Positions 52,619 to 61,438 of a DNA stretch of 64,000 nt are shown here, one piece after another. The translations under genes were made by a program, and so were the position numbers. Numbering within the stretch: the first letter of the stretch is position 1; every line of letters begins with the position of its first letter. Source of the stretch: SHVZ01 sp041906305. GTDB lineage: Bacteria > Pseudomonadota > Alphaproteobacteria > SHVZ01. Location: the NCBI GenBank assembly GCA_041906305.1, contig JAYRJL010000004.1:310001-374000 (forward strand), read 5' to 3'. The notes under the pieces are model-generated. The model worked only from the letters and a program-made list of their open reading frames with translations. It was not told the origin of the DNA and searched no databases.

Positions 52619-53386
52619 ATGCCGAGCTTCGCTACGTACCCGAGCCTCAAGGATCGGGTCGTGTTCGTTTCCGGCGGTGGATCCGGCATCGGCGCCGGCA
52701 TCGTCGAGCACTTCTGCCAGCAGGGCGCGAAGGTCGGCTTCGTCGACCTCGACGAGCCGGCATCCGGCGCCCTGGTCGAGGCGATCAAGGGGAAAGGGCT
52801 GCCGGCGCCGCTGTTCTGCAAGTGCGACATCCGCGACACCAAGGCCTACCAGGCGGCGATCGGCGAGATCGCGGCGAGCCTCGGCCCGATCCTCGTGTTG
52901 GTCAACAATGCCGCCCGCGACGATCGCCACCGGATCGACGACGTCACCGAGGCCTACTGGGACGAGCGGATCGCGACCAACCTCCGCCACCAATATTTTG
53001 CGATCCAGTCCGTGGTGCCGGGCATGCGCAAGGCCGGCGGCGGCGCGATCGTCAACCTGAGCTCGATGAGCTTCGTCGCGATGACCCACAATCTTTCCGT
53101 CTACCAGGCGGCGAAGGCGGCAGTGATCGGCATGACCCGCGGGCTCGCGCGCGAGCTCGGCGGCGACATGATCCGCGTCAACTCGGTGATGCCGGGCTGG
53201 ATCATGACCGAGCGCCAGATCAAGATGTGGCTGACGCCCGAGGCCGAGGCCGACCTCATGAAGCAGCAATGCCTGCCGGAAAAGCTCTACCCGCCGGACA
53301 TCGCGCGCATGATCCTCTGGCTCTGCGCCGACGACAGCCGTCTCGTGACCGCGCAGAACTTCATCGTCGACGGCGGGCGCAACTAG
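52619..53386 (+). CDS. SDR oxidoreductase, aldose 1-dehydrogenase-like
   Basis: A 255-residue classical SDR. SGGGSGIGAGIVEHF binds the cofactor, NNAARDDRH lies near residue 97, the serine is in NLSSMSFVA and the active pair in VYQAAKAAVIGM. Several landmarks, such as DVTEAYWDERIATNLRH and the closing QNFIVDGG, agree with what I recall of Caulobacter D-xylose dehydrogenase XylB. With the epimerase gene upstream, a sugar-oxidising role (pentose or galactose type) is likely; the exact sugar is not readable. Confidence 0.85.
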   Translation: MPSFATYPSLKDRVVFVSGGGSGIGAGIVEHFCQQGAKVGFVDLDEPASGALVEAIKGKGLPAPLFCKCDIRDTKAYQAAIGEIAASLGPILVLVNNAARDDRHRIDDVTEAYWDERIATNLRHQYFAIQSVVPGMRKAGGGAIVNLSSMSFVAMTHNLSVYQAAKAAVIGMTRGLARELGGDMIRVNSVMPGWIMTERQIKMWLTPEAEADLMKQQCLPEKLYPPDIARMILWLCADDSRLVTAQNFIVDGGRN

Positions 53387-53388
53387 CG

Positions 53389-54204
53389 ATGGCGAGCGGC
53401 GCCCATACCGACTTCCGGGGCGAGATGAGCTATGGCGACTACCTCGCCCTCGACCGCCTGCTCGACGCCCAGCATCCCCGCTCGGACAGCCACGACGAAC
53501 TCCTGTTCATCACCATCCACCAGGCGAGCGAGCTGTGGCTCAAGCTGGCGCTGCACGAGCTCGAGGCGGCGATCGGGAAGGTGAGGGCGGACGACCTGCC
53601 GCCGGCCTTCAAGATGACGGCCCGGGTCACGCGCATCTTCGCCCAGCTGATCCAGTCGTGGGACGTGCTGTCGACGATGACGCCGGCCGACTACCTGTCC
53701 TTCCGGGAGGCGCTGGGAAAGTCGTCGGGCTTCCAGTCCCATCAGTACCGGCTGCTCGAGTTCGCGCTGGGCAACAAGGACCGTGCATTGCTGGCGCCGC
53801 ACAGCCACCGGCCGGAGCTTCATGCACGCCTGGTCGCGATGCTGGAGCGGCCCAGCCTCTACGACGAGTCGCATCGCCTTTTGGCGCGACGCGGCCTCTA
53901 TATCGCTCCGGAAGTCCTCGATCGTGATTTTTCCGAGTCGTATCGGCGGCACGACTCCGTGCGCGAGGCCTGGGTAGCGATTTACCGCGATCCCGATCGC
54001 TACTGGGATCTCTACGAGCTCGGCGAGGAACTCGTCGACATCGAAGATTCCTTTCAGCAATGGCGCTTTAGGCACATGACGACGGTCAAGCGGGTGATCG
54101 GATTCCGCCAGGGCACCGGCGGCACCGCGGGTGTCTCGTATCTGCGCCAGAGACTCGATCACGTCTTCTTCCCGGAGCTCTGGGAGGTCCGCACCAGTCT
54201 CTGA
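53389..54204 (+). CDS. kynA: Tryptophan 2,3-dioxygenase
   Basis: A 271-residue heme dioxygenase that opens the indole ring of tryptophan to N-formylkynurenine. ATG 53389 lies 2 bases after the SDR stop. Conserved segments are MSYGDYLALDRLLDAQHP, DELLFITIHQASELWLKL, SHQYRLLEFALGNK, RFRHMTTVKRVIGF with the proximal histidine, and FRQGTGGTAGVSYL. The open frame extends upstream without similarity. Kynurenine formamidase and kynureninase are not in the window, but the aminobenzoyl-CoA cluster 4 kb downstream fits a tryptophan-to-anthranilate route. Confidence 0.96.
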   Translation: MASGAHTDFRGEMSYGDYLALDRLLDAQHPRSDSHDELLFITIHQASELWLKLALHELEAAIGKVRADDLPPAFKMTARVTRIFAQLIQSWDVLSTMTPADYLSFREALGKSSGFQSHQYRLLEFALGNKDRALLAPHSHRPELHARLVAMLERPSLYDESHRLLARRGLYIAPEVLDRDFSESYRRHDSVREAWVAIYRDPDRYWDLYELGEELVDIEDSFQQWRFRHMTTVKRVIGFRQGTGGTAGVSYLRQRLDHVFFPELWEVRTSL

Positions 54205-54224
54205 GAAGTCTCGTCTTTGGTACA

Positions 54225-56219
54225 ATGAGGGGCATGAGCTGCATCCCCCGGTTCGTGCTTCTCATCGCCCTCCTGCTTCTGCCGATCGCGGCGGAGGCCC
54301 AGGGTCTCTTCCTCGACGTTCCTTCCGCGCGCGCGATGTCGGACAGCGCCCGGCCGGCGGTCCCCGGCACGGTGAAGCGCTCGCGCGTGGCGATGATCGA
54401 TGCGGCCTATCTCGCGCGGAACGTGATGCCCGACATCTCGATGGCCGCCGGACAGAAGCTGGCGGCGAAGCTGCTGGCGATCCTGCTGCCGCTGTTCCCC
54501 GACATCGTGCTCAATCTCGACGGAGAGCAGGTCGAGGCGTCGGTCGACGGCAGCACGGTCTGGACTGGACGCGTGACCGGCGCGCCGGTCAGCGCCGCGA
54601 CGCTGGTCATCAGGGACGGCATGATCACCGGCCAGATCACGGTCGGCTCGATGACGATCGAGATCCGGCCGATCCTGCTCGGCATGCATCGGATCAGCGA
54701 GATCGACCAGGGCGCCTTTCCCAAGGAAGGCGAGGCTCTGACGGCGCCGGGCCAGGCGCCTTCCGGCACGCCGATGCCCGCGCCCGACGCGCGCGCCTCG
54801 GCGGACGGCAGCTCTGCTCTCAACGTGCTCGTGGTCTATGGCGACCGTTCGGCCGCAGCCAGCGCCGACATCGGCAGCGAGATCCGGCTCGCGGTCGCCA
54901 CCTCGAACGCGGTCTACGCCAATTCAGGGATTCCGATCACGCTCAACCTCGTCGGCACGCAGCAGATCAGCGGCTACGACGAGTCCACGCGCAGCTACGA
55001 GACCATCCTCAACGACCTGACGGGCACGTCGGACGGAAGGCTGGACGCGGTCCATTCGCTCCGCAGCAGCCTCAAGGCCGACCTCGTCGTCTATCTCACC
55101 GAGCGTGCCGAGTATTGCGGCCTCGCCTGGCTCTACAACGGCTACCCGCAATACGCGTTCTCGGTGGTGACGCGGAGCTGCGCCACCAGCAACTACAGCT
55201 TCGTGCACGAGCTCGGCCACAACATGGGGGCCGACCACGACCGCTACGTCAACGGCGGCGGTTCGCCCGGCGCCTACAACTACGGCTACGTCGACACCGT
55301 GGCGCGCATCCGCACCGTGATGGCCTACAACGACAATTGCGCGGCCCAGGGCTTCACCTGCACGCGCATCCCATTCTTCAGCTCGCCCTATCTCGCCTAC
55401 AACGGCGTGGCGCTCGGCGTGAACCCGTGGTCGACGCAGGCCGCCTATAACGTCCGCCGCCTCACCGAGACGCGGTCGGCGGTATCGGCTTTCCGCAACG
55501 GCGCGGTCGCGACGCCGACGCCGGCCAGCGGCTGGTGGTGGAACGCCAGCGAGGCGGGGCGCGGCTACTCGATCGAGATCCAGGGGAACGCGCTGTTCTT
55601 CGCCGCGTACTCCTACGCCGCCGACGGCACCGCGCTCTGGTACGTCTCCTCGGGCCAGATGGGCGACAACAAGACCAGCTACATCGGAGACCTTCAGCAG
55701 TACTCGGGCGGGCAGACGCTGAACGGCGGCTACAAGCCGGCGACCGTGCTGGGCTCGGCCGGCAAGCTCCAGATCTATTTCGACTCGGAGACGACCGGCT
55801 ATCTCGTCTTCCCCGGCGGCAGCGGCACGTCGATCAGCCGCTTCGACTTCATCACCAACGGCTCGGTCGGCGGGCCGGCGCCGGGATATCCGCAGACCGG
55901 CTGGTGGTGGAACGCGAACGAGGCCGGCCGCGGCTACTTCATCGAGGCGCAGAACACCTCGATGTTCGTCAGCTTCTACATGTACAACGCGGCCGGGCAG
56001 GCGGTCTGGTACATCGCTTCGGGGGTGATGACCTCGGCCGACGTCTTCCAGGGGACGCTCCAGGAATACTCGGGCGGCAGCACGCTCACCTCGGCCTTCC
56101 GGGCCCCGAACGGCGCCAACAACATCGGCTCGGTCACGATCCAGTTCGCCTCCGGTACTTCGGCAGTGCTGACCCTGCCGAACGGCGTCCAGGTCTCCTT
56201 GTCGCGCTTCACGTTCTAG
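54225..56219 (+). CDS. Secreted metzincin metalloprotease with C-terminal WWW repeats (1)
   Basis: A 664-residue exported protease. Signal peptide to about residue 24 (cleavage near AEAQG), then a propeptide-like region, then a reprolysin/M12-type catalytic domain with the zinc motif HELGHNMGADHD at residue 328 and Met-turn TVMAYND near 365. The C-terminal third holds two beta-rich repeats beginning at the WWW triplets of residues 437 and 560 (GWWWNASEAGRGYSIE and GWWWNANEAGRGYFIE). The neighbouring gene has the same layout, showing tandem duplication. Substrate unknown. MRGMS offers two starts at 54225 and 54234. Confidence 0.88.
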   Translation: MRGMSCIPRFVLLIALLLLPIAAEAQGLFLDVPSARAMSDSARPAVPGTVKRSRVAMIDAAYLARNVMPDISMAAGQKLAAKLLAILLPLFPDIVLNLDGEQVEASVDGSTVWTGRVTGAPVSAATLVIRDGMITGQITVGSMTIEIRPILLGMHRISEIDQGAFPKEGEALTAPGQAPSGTPMPAPDARASADGSSALNVLVVYGDRSAAASADIGSEIRLAVATSNAVYANSGIPITLNLVGTQQISGYDESTRSYETILNDLTGTSDGRLDAVHSLRSSLKADLVVYLTERAEYCGLAWLYNGYPQYAFSVVTRSCATSNYSFVHELGHNMGADHDRYVNGGGSPGAYNYGYVDTVARIRTVMAYNDNCAAQGFTCTRIPFFSSPYLAYNGVALGVNPWSTQAAYNVRRLTETRSAVSAFRNGAVATPTPASGWWWNASEAGRGYSIEIQGNALFFAAYSYAADGTALWYVSSGQMGDNKTSYIGDLQQYSGGQTLNGGYKPATVLGSAGKLQIYFDSETTGYLVFPGGSGTSISRFDFITNGSVGGPAPGYPQTGWWWNANEAGRGYFIEAQNTSMFVSFYMYNAAGQAVWYIASGVMTSADVFQGTLQEYSGGSTLTSAFRAPNGANNIGSVTIQFASGTSAVLTLPNGVQVSLSRFTF

Positions 56220-56282
56220 GCATTTTCCTAAGGGACCGGTCCTCTCTATATTCCCCCGCGGGTGATCCTGCTGGGGAGTCGT

Positions 56283-58358
56283 ATGCGCCGTTCGTTCCTC
56301 GGTGCCGCAATCGTCGCGGCCGTGCTTTCCGCCTCTTCGATCTCCTTTGCCGACGGGCTGTTCCGCGACGTGCCGGCCGGCGCGGCCCAGATCGCGCGCG
56401 ATGCCAGGCCGCCGACCTTCCCGGCGACCGTGAAGCGCTCCCGAACCGCGGTCGTCGACACCACCTATCTCGCCCAGCGCGTCATGCCCGACGCACCGAT
56501 GGTGGCGGGGTCGAAGGCGGCCGCCAAGCCGGCTCAGGTCGAGGTCCCGGCCTTTGCCGACCTCACGCTTCCGCTCACGGGAAAGTCCATCGAACGCGCC
56601 GCCAACGGCCGGACCGTCTGGACCGGCAGCGTCGCCGGAACCCCCGGCAGCTCCGCCGTCCTGGTGATCGACGGGTCGAGCGTCACCGGTCAGATCTACA
56701 ACGGCACCCAGATGATCGAGATCCGCACGGTCGCCGGATCCGTGCATACGATTAGCGAGATCGATTCCGACGCCTTCCCCACGCACCACCACGTGGTCGA
56801 GGCGGCAAAGCCGCCTTCGGGCGATCCGCCGGCAGGGCGGCCCGACGCAATTTCCCCGATGATCGCGCCGCAGGGTCCGGACGGGCATCAGCACCTTCCG
56901 CCGCCGCTCGCCAAGGCGATCGCCTCCGGCGCGAATACCACGCTCAACGTCTACGTCGCCTATACGTCGGCCACCGCGGCCGCGAGCTCCAACATCGTCA
57001 GCGAGATCCAGCTCGCGATTTCAGGCACGAACACCGCCTTCACGAACAGCGGCGTCAACGCGCAGCTCAATCTGGTCGGCACCGGTCAGATCAGCTACAC
57101 CGAGGGCACCTACACGACCTCGGACAACATCCTCACCAAGTTCACGACCAACAGCGACGGCGTGATGGACACGATCCATACGCTCCGGACCGCGAACAGC
57201 GCTGACCTCGTCGCCCTGATCGTCGAGAACCTCTACGACGCCTGCGGCATCGCCTGGGTCTACAACGGCGATCCCGCCTACGGCTTCCAGGTCTCGCAGC
57301 GCTCCTGCATGACCTCGGGCTACACCTACGCGCACGAGACCGGCCACAATATCGGCGCCTATCACGACCGGTACGTCCAGCCGGAGGCGACATCGAACGT
57401 CTACGCCTACGGCTATGTCGACACGACCAATCGCTTCAAGACGATCATGTCGTACGACGACAAGTGCTCGGCGCTCGCGATCTCGTGTCCCCGGATTCCC
57501 TATTTCAGCAATCCGAATGTCACCTACAACGGGCTGCCGACGGGCATCGACCGGAGCCTGGCGAACTCGGCAGACAACGCGCGGCGCTTCAACCAGACGG
57601 CTTCCTCGGTCGCCGGTTTCCGTTCCGGGACGTCGACCCCGCTGCCCGAGAGCGGCTGGTGGTGGAGCACCACGGAGTCCGGCCGCGGCTACTCGCTCGA
57701 GGTCAGCGGCAACAACGTCTTCTTCGCCTTCTACTCCTACGCTACCGACGGCACGCCGGTTTGGTACGTCTCGAGCGGCGCGATGTCGTCGTCGAGCAGC
57801 TACTTCAACAGCATGACCCAGTACAGCGGCGGCCAGACCCTGAGCGGAAGCTACAGGGCGGCCTCGGCTTCCGGCACGCCGGGGTGGGTGCAGATCAACT
57901 TCTCGAACGATCGCACCGCCACGATCTATTTCTGGAGCTCCTCGACCGGCTGGGATTCCGGCCATTCGATCACGCGCTTCGACATCGTGACCAACGGCTC
58001 GGCGGTCGGCACCGCGTCCGGGTACCCGCAGACAGGGTGGTGGTGGAACGCCAGCGAGTCGGGGCGCGGCTACTTCATCGAAGCCCAGAACACGACGATG
58101 TTCGTCAGCTTCTACATGTACAGCGCGTCCGGCCAGGCGACCTGGTACGTGGCGAACGGCGCTATGACCTCGGCGACGACGTTCACCGGAACGCTCGCCT
58201 CGTACTCCGGCGGCAGCTATTTCACCCGCAGTACCTTCACCGGCCCGACCACGTCGGCGACGAACGGGACCGTCACCATCCAGTTTTCGTCCCAGACGAC
58301 CGCGACCATGACGCTGCCCAACGGCAGCCAGGTGGCATTGACCCGTTACACTTTCTAG
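56283..58358 (+). CDS. Secreted metzincin metalloprotease with C-terminal WWW repeats (2)
   Basis: A 691-residue paralog of the preceding protease. ATG 56283, after GGGGAG, begins a signal peptide ending near SISFADG; a GTG at 56262 is possible but worse. The propeptide keeps FPATVKRSRTAVVDTTYL as in the first protease. The zinc motif is HETGHNIGAYHD at residue 351 and the Met-turn is TIMSYDDKC. WWW repeats begin at residues 459 and 586. Exported, probably extracellular. The gap to the first protease gene, 63 bases, contains a GGACCGGTCC palindrome. Confidence 0.88.
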   Translation: MRRSFLGAAIVAAVLSASSISFADGLFRDVPAGAAQIARDARPPTFPATVKRSRTAVVDTTYLAQRVMPDAPMVAGSKAAAKPAQVEVPAFADLTLPLTGKSIERAANGRTVWTGSVAGTPGSSAVLVIDGSSVTGQIYNGTQMIEIRTVAGSVHTISEIDSDAFPTHHHVVEAAKPPSGDPPAGRPDAISPMIAPQGPDGHQHLPPPLAKAIASGANTTLNVYVAYTSATAAASSNIVSEIQLAISGTNTAFTNSGVNAQLNLVGTGQISYTEGTYTTSDNILTKFTTNSDGVMDTIHTLRTANSADLVALIVENLYDACGIAWVYNGDPAYGFQVSQRSCMTSGYTYAHETGHNIGAYHDRYVQPEATSNVYAYGYVDTTNRFKTIMSYDDKCSALAISCPRIPYFSNPNVTYNGLPTGIDRSLANSADNARRFNQTASSVAGFRSGTSTPLPESGWWWSTTESGRGYSLEVSGNNVFFAFYSYATDGTPVWYVSSGAMSSSSSYFNSMTQYSGGQTLSGSYRAASASGTPGWVQINFSNDRTATIYFWSSSTGWDSGHSITRFDIVTNGSAVGTASGYPQTGWWWNASESGRGYFIEAQNTTMFVSFYMYSASGQATWYVANGAMTSATTFTGTLASYSGGSYFTRSTFTGPTTSATNGTVTIQFSSQTTATMTLPNGSQVALTRYTF

Positions 58359-58370
58359 CCGCGAGAGGTT

Positions 58371-58401
58371 AGGCTCATCCCTCGAAAGGAGGGGTGAGCC
58401 T
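58371..58401 (+). promoter_or_regulatory. Hairpin covering ribosome site and TTG start of aminobenzoyl-CoA monooxygenase gene
   Basis: AGGCTCATCCCTC (58371-58383) pairs with GAGGGGTGAGCCT (58389-58401) over 13 positions with one G-U, around a GAAAG loop. The right arm holds most of the AGGAGGGG ribosome site and the first base of the TTG start. The stem would hide the start in the RNA, so translation could depend on melting it. It also lies after the protease stop and could act as a terminator, but no T-run follows. Confidence 0.55.
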
Positions 58402-60689
58402 TGCGTATCGTCTGCATCGGCGGCGGCCCCGCGGGGCTCTATTTCGCGATCCTGATGAAGCGCGCGGACCCGCGTAACCGCGTGACCGTGCTCGAACGCA
58501 ATCGACCCTCGGATACCTTCGGCTGGGGCGTGGTCTTTTCCGACCAGACCCAGGCGCACCTCAAGACCGCCGACGAGCCGAGCTGGCGCGCGATCACCGG
58601 CACCTTTGCCCATTGGGACGACATCGACGTCCACTTCAAGGGCGAGGTGGTGACCTCCACAGGCCATGGATTCTGCGGCATCGGGCGCCGGCGGCTTCTC
58701 GACATCCTGCAGGCGCGGGCGCAGGAACTCGACGTCGAGCTCCGCTTCGAGACCGACGTCTCCGACCTCTCGCCCTGGGCCAACGCCGACCTCATCGTCG
58801 CTGCCGACGGCGTCAACAGCCGGATCCGCGCGGCGCATGCCGATGTGTTTCGCCCCGATCTCGACCGGCGTAGATGCAAGTACGTCTGGCTCGGGACGAA
58901 GAAGGTTTTCGACGCCTTCACCTTCATCTTCCAGGAAACCGAGCACGGCTGGTTCCAGGCGCATTGCTACCGATTCGACGACGAGACCTCGACTTTCATC
59001 ATCGAGACCGACGAGGAGACCTGGGCGAAGGCAGGGCTCGAAGGGGCCGATGCGGATGCCACCTGCGCCTTCGGCGAGGCCCTGTTTGGCAAATGGCTCG
59101 GCGGCCACAAGCTGATGAGCAACGCGCGTCACCTTGCATCTCCGTGGCTCAACTTCGTGCGCGTCTCCAACCAGCGCTGGAGCCACGATAACCTGGTGCT
59201 GATGGGTGATGCCGCGCATACGGCGCATTTCTCGATCGGCTCCGGCACCAAGTTGGCGCTCGAGGACTCGATCGCGCTCGCCAAGTATCTCCGCGGCTCG
59301 CACGATCTGACCGCGGCGTTGACCGCCTACGAGACCGAGCGGCGCATCGAGGTGCTGCGCATCCAGAGCGCCGCCCGCAACTCGACCGAGTGGTTCGAGA
59401 ACGTGCGCCGCTATGCGAGGCTCGAACCGACGCAGTTCGCCTACAGCCTGCTCACGCGCAGCCAGCGGATCGGGCACGAGAACCTCAAGCTCCGCGACCG
59501 GCGCTTCGTCGACAAGGTCGAGCGGTGGGTCGCGCGAAGCGCGACTGGCGCCGAGAGATCCGGCCCGCCGATGTTCATGCCGTTCAAGCTGCGCGGCCTC
59601 TGGATCAAGAACCGCGTCGTCGTCTCGCCGATGTGCATGTACTCGGCCGAGGACGGCACGCCGAACGACTTCCACCTGGTGCATCTGGGCTCGCGCGCCC
59701 AGGGCGGGGCAGGGCTCGTCTTCACCGAAATGACCGACGTCGCCCGCGACGGCCGCATCTCGCCCGGCTGCACCGGCATGTACAAGGACGAGCACGTCGC
59801 CGCGTGGAAGCGGATCACCGACTTCGTGCATGCGGGCTCAGGCGCCAGGATCTGCCTGCAGCTCGGCCACGCCGGCCCCAAGGGCGCGACCAAGCTCTCG
59901 TGGGAGGGCGACAACGAGCCGCTGCCCTCGGGCGGGTGGCCGCTTCTCGCCGCGTCCGCGATCCCGTGGGCGCCGGCGAACCAGGTGCCGAAGGCGATGG
60001 ACCGGGCCGACATGGACCGGGTGAAATCGGAATTTGTGGCCGCGACCGACCGCGCGCTCCAGGCCGGCTTCGACATGGTCGAGATGCATGCGGCGCACGG
60101 CTACCTGCTGTCGAGCTTCCTGACGCCGCTGATGAACCAGCGCACCGACGAGTATGGCGGCTCGCTCGCCAACCGGCTCCGCTATCCGCTGGAAGTGTTC
60201 GCCGCCATGCGGCGCGCGTGGCCGGCGAACAAGCCGATGTCGGTCCGCATCTCGGCGACCGACTGGGTCGAGGGCGGCAACGACGGCGACGACGCGGTCG
60301 AGATCGCGCGCGCCTTCAAGGAGGCCGGCTGCGACCTGATCGACGTCTCGGCCGGCCAGACCTCGATCCGCGCCAAGCCGCTCTACGGCCGCATGTTCCA
60401 GACGCCTTACTCCGACCGCATCCGGAACGAGGTCGGGATCGCCACCATGGCGGTCGGCAACATCTTCGAGGCCGACCACGTGAACTCGATCGTGGCCTCC
60501 GGCCGCGCCGACCTGGTGGCACTCGCCCGCGCGCACTTGGCTGATCCCTATTGGGCATTGCACGAGGCGGTCCGCCAGGCTGCGGGCGACCAGCCCTGGC
60601 CGGTGCAATACGCCGCCGGCAAGGACCAGTTTGAGCGCAACCTCCGCCGCGCCGCCGAGATGGCGGCCGAGACGGCAGCGAGCGTCTGA
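58401..60689 (+). CDS. Fused FAD monooxygenase / OYE-type reductase, 2-aminobenzoyl-CoA (or salicylyl-CoA) type
   Basis: A 762-residue fusion. Residues 1-380 are a class A flavin monooxygenase: GGGPAGLYFAILM at residue 7, ADGVNSRIRAAH near 137 and GDAAHTAHFSIGSGTKLALED near 270. Residues 395-750 are an old-yellow-enzyme-type FMN reductase: MPFKLRGLWIKNRVVVSPMCMYS, EMHAAHGYLLSSFLTPLMN and YGGSLANRLRYPLEVF. This architecture is 2-aminobenzoyl-CoA monooxygenase/reductase of Azoarcus, also annotated salicylyl-CoA 5-hydroxylase. Genes downstream support the CoA pathway. Start TTG with AGGAGG-type site inside a hairpin. Confidence 0.93.
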   Translation: MRIVCIGGGPAGLYFAILMKRADPRNRVTVLERNRPSDTFGWGVVFSDQTQAHLKTADEPSWRAITGTFAHWDDIDVHFKGEVVTSTGHGFCGIGRRRLLDILQARAQELDVELRFETDVSDLSPWANADLIVAADGVNSRIRAAHADVFRPDLDRRRCKYVWLGTKKVFDAFTFIFQETEHGWFQAHCYRFDDETSTFIIETDEETWAKAGLEGADADATCAFGEALFGKWLGGHKLMSNARHLASPWLNFVRVSNQRWSHDNLVLMGDAAHTAHFSIGSGTKLALEDSIALAKYLRGSHDLTAALTAYETERRIEVLRIQSAARNSTEWFENVRRYARLEPTQFAYSLLTRSQRIGHENLKLRDRRFVDKVERWVARSATGAERSGPPMFMPFKLRGLWIKNRVVVSPMCMYSAEDGTPNDFHLVHLGSRAQGGAGLVFTEMTDVARDGRISPGCTGMYKDEHVAAWKRITDFVHAGSGARICLQLGHAGPKGATKLSWEGDNEPLPSGGWPLLAASAIPWAPANQVPKAMDRADMDRVKSEFVAATDRALQAGFDMVEMHAAHGYLLSSFLTPLMNQRTDEYGGSLANRLRYPLEVFAAMRRAWPANKPMSVRISATDWVEGGNDGDDAVEIARAFKEAGCDLIDVSAGQTSIRAKPLYGRMFQTPYSDRIRNEVGIATMAVGNIFEADHVNSIVASGRADLVALARAHLADPYWALHEAVRQAAGDQPWPVQYAAGKDQFERNLRRAAEMAAETAASV

Positions 60690-61438
60690 TGGCCCGCCAC
60701 GCCCTCGTCACCGGCGGTGGTCGCGGCATCGGGCTCGCCATCGCCGAGGCGCTGGCAAGTGAGGGGATGAAGCTCACTCTCGTCGGGCGCGACAGGGGGC
60801 GGCTCGACGAGGCGGCAAAGAAGCTGAAGGCGGTCGCGATCGCGGCCGACGTGTCGGACCCGAAGGCGATCGAGCGGGCGCACGCCGAAGCGGTCGAGAA
60901 GAACGGGCCGATCGATGTGCTGGTCAATAATGCCGGCGTGGTCGAGACCGCGCTGGTGCACAAGACGTCGCTCGACATGTGGGAACGCCTGCTGCGCGTG
61001 AACCTGACCGGCGCCTTCCTCTGGTGCAAGGCGGTGGTGCCCCAGATGACCGAGCGCAGATGGGGCCGCATCGTCAACATCGGCTCGACCACGAGCCAGA
61101 GGGGCTACGCCTATGTCGCGGCCTATGCCGCGTCCAAGCATGGGATGCTCGGCCTCACGCGCTCGCTGGCGATGGAAGTGGTCAAGGCCGGCGTCACCGT
61201 GAACGCGGTCTGCCCGGGCTACACCGACACCGACATCGTGTCCGAGGCGGTGAAGGCGATCGTCGCCAAGACCGGCAAGGACGAGGCCTTCGCCGAGGCC
61301 TCGCTGACCCAGTACAATCCGCAAGGACGCCTGATCCGCCCGGAAGAGGTGGCGGCGGCCGTGCTCTGGCTGGTGAAGCCGGGCAGCGAAAGCGTGACCG
61401 GACAGGCGATCTCGCTGTCCGGCGGGGAGATCATGTGA
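60689..61438 (+). CDS. SDR oxidoreductase of aminobenzoyl-CoA cluster
   Basis: A 249-residue classical SDR with TGGGRGIGLAIAEALA at residue 7, NNAGVVETALVH near 87, the serine in NIGSTTSQRGYAYV and the active pair in AYAASKHGMLG. The start overlaps the previous stop by one base and the stop overlaps the next start by 4 bases, so it is firmly inside the operon. A 3-hydroxyacyl-CoA-type oxidation in the beta-oxidation-like part of the pathway is a reasonable inference, not shown by the sequence. Confidence 0.92.
   Translation: MARHALVTGGGRGIGLAIAEALASEGMKLTLVGRDRGRLDEAAKKLKAVAIAADVSDPKAIERAHAEAVEKNGPIDVLVNNAGVVETALVHKTSLDMWERLLRVNLTGAFLWCKAVVPQMTERRWGRIVNIGSTTSQRGYAYVAAYAASKHGMLGLTRSLAMEVVKAGVTVNAVCPGYTDTDIVSEAVKAIVAKTGKDEAFAEASLTQYNPQGRLIRPEEVAAAVLWLVKPGSESVTGQAISLSGGEIM

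Noticed and set aside
56233..56242. GGACCGGTCC palindrome between the two protease genes
   Set aside because: A ten-base perfect palindrome is not rare at this GC content and no second copy or half-site was found.
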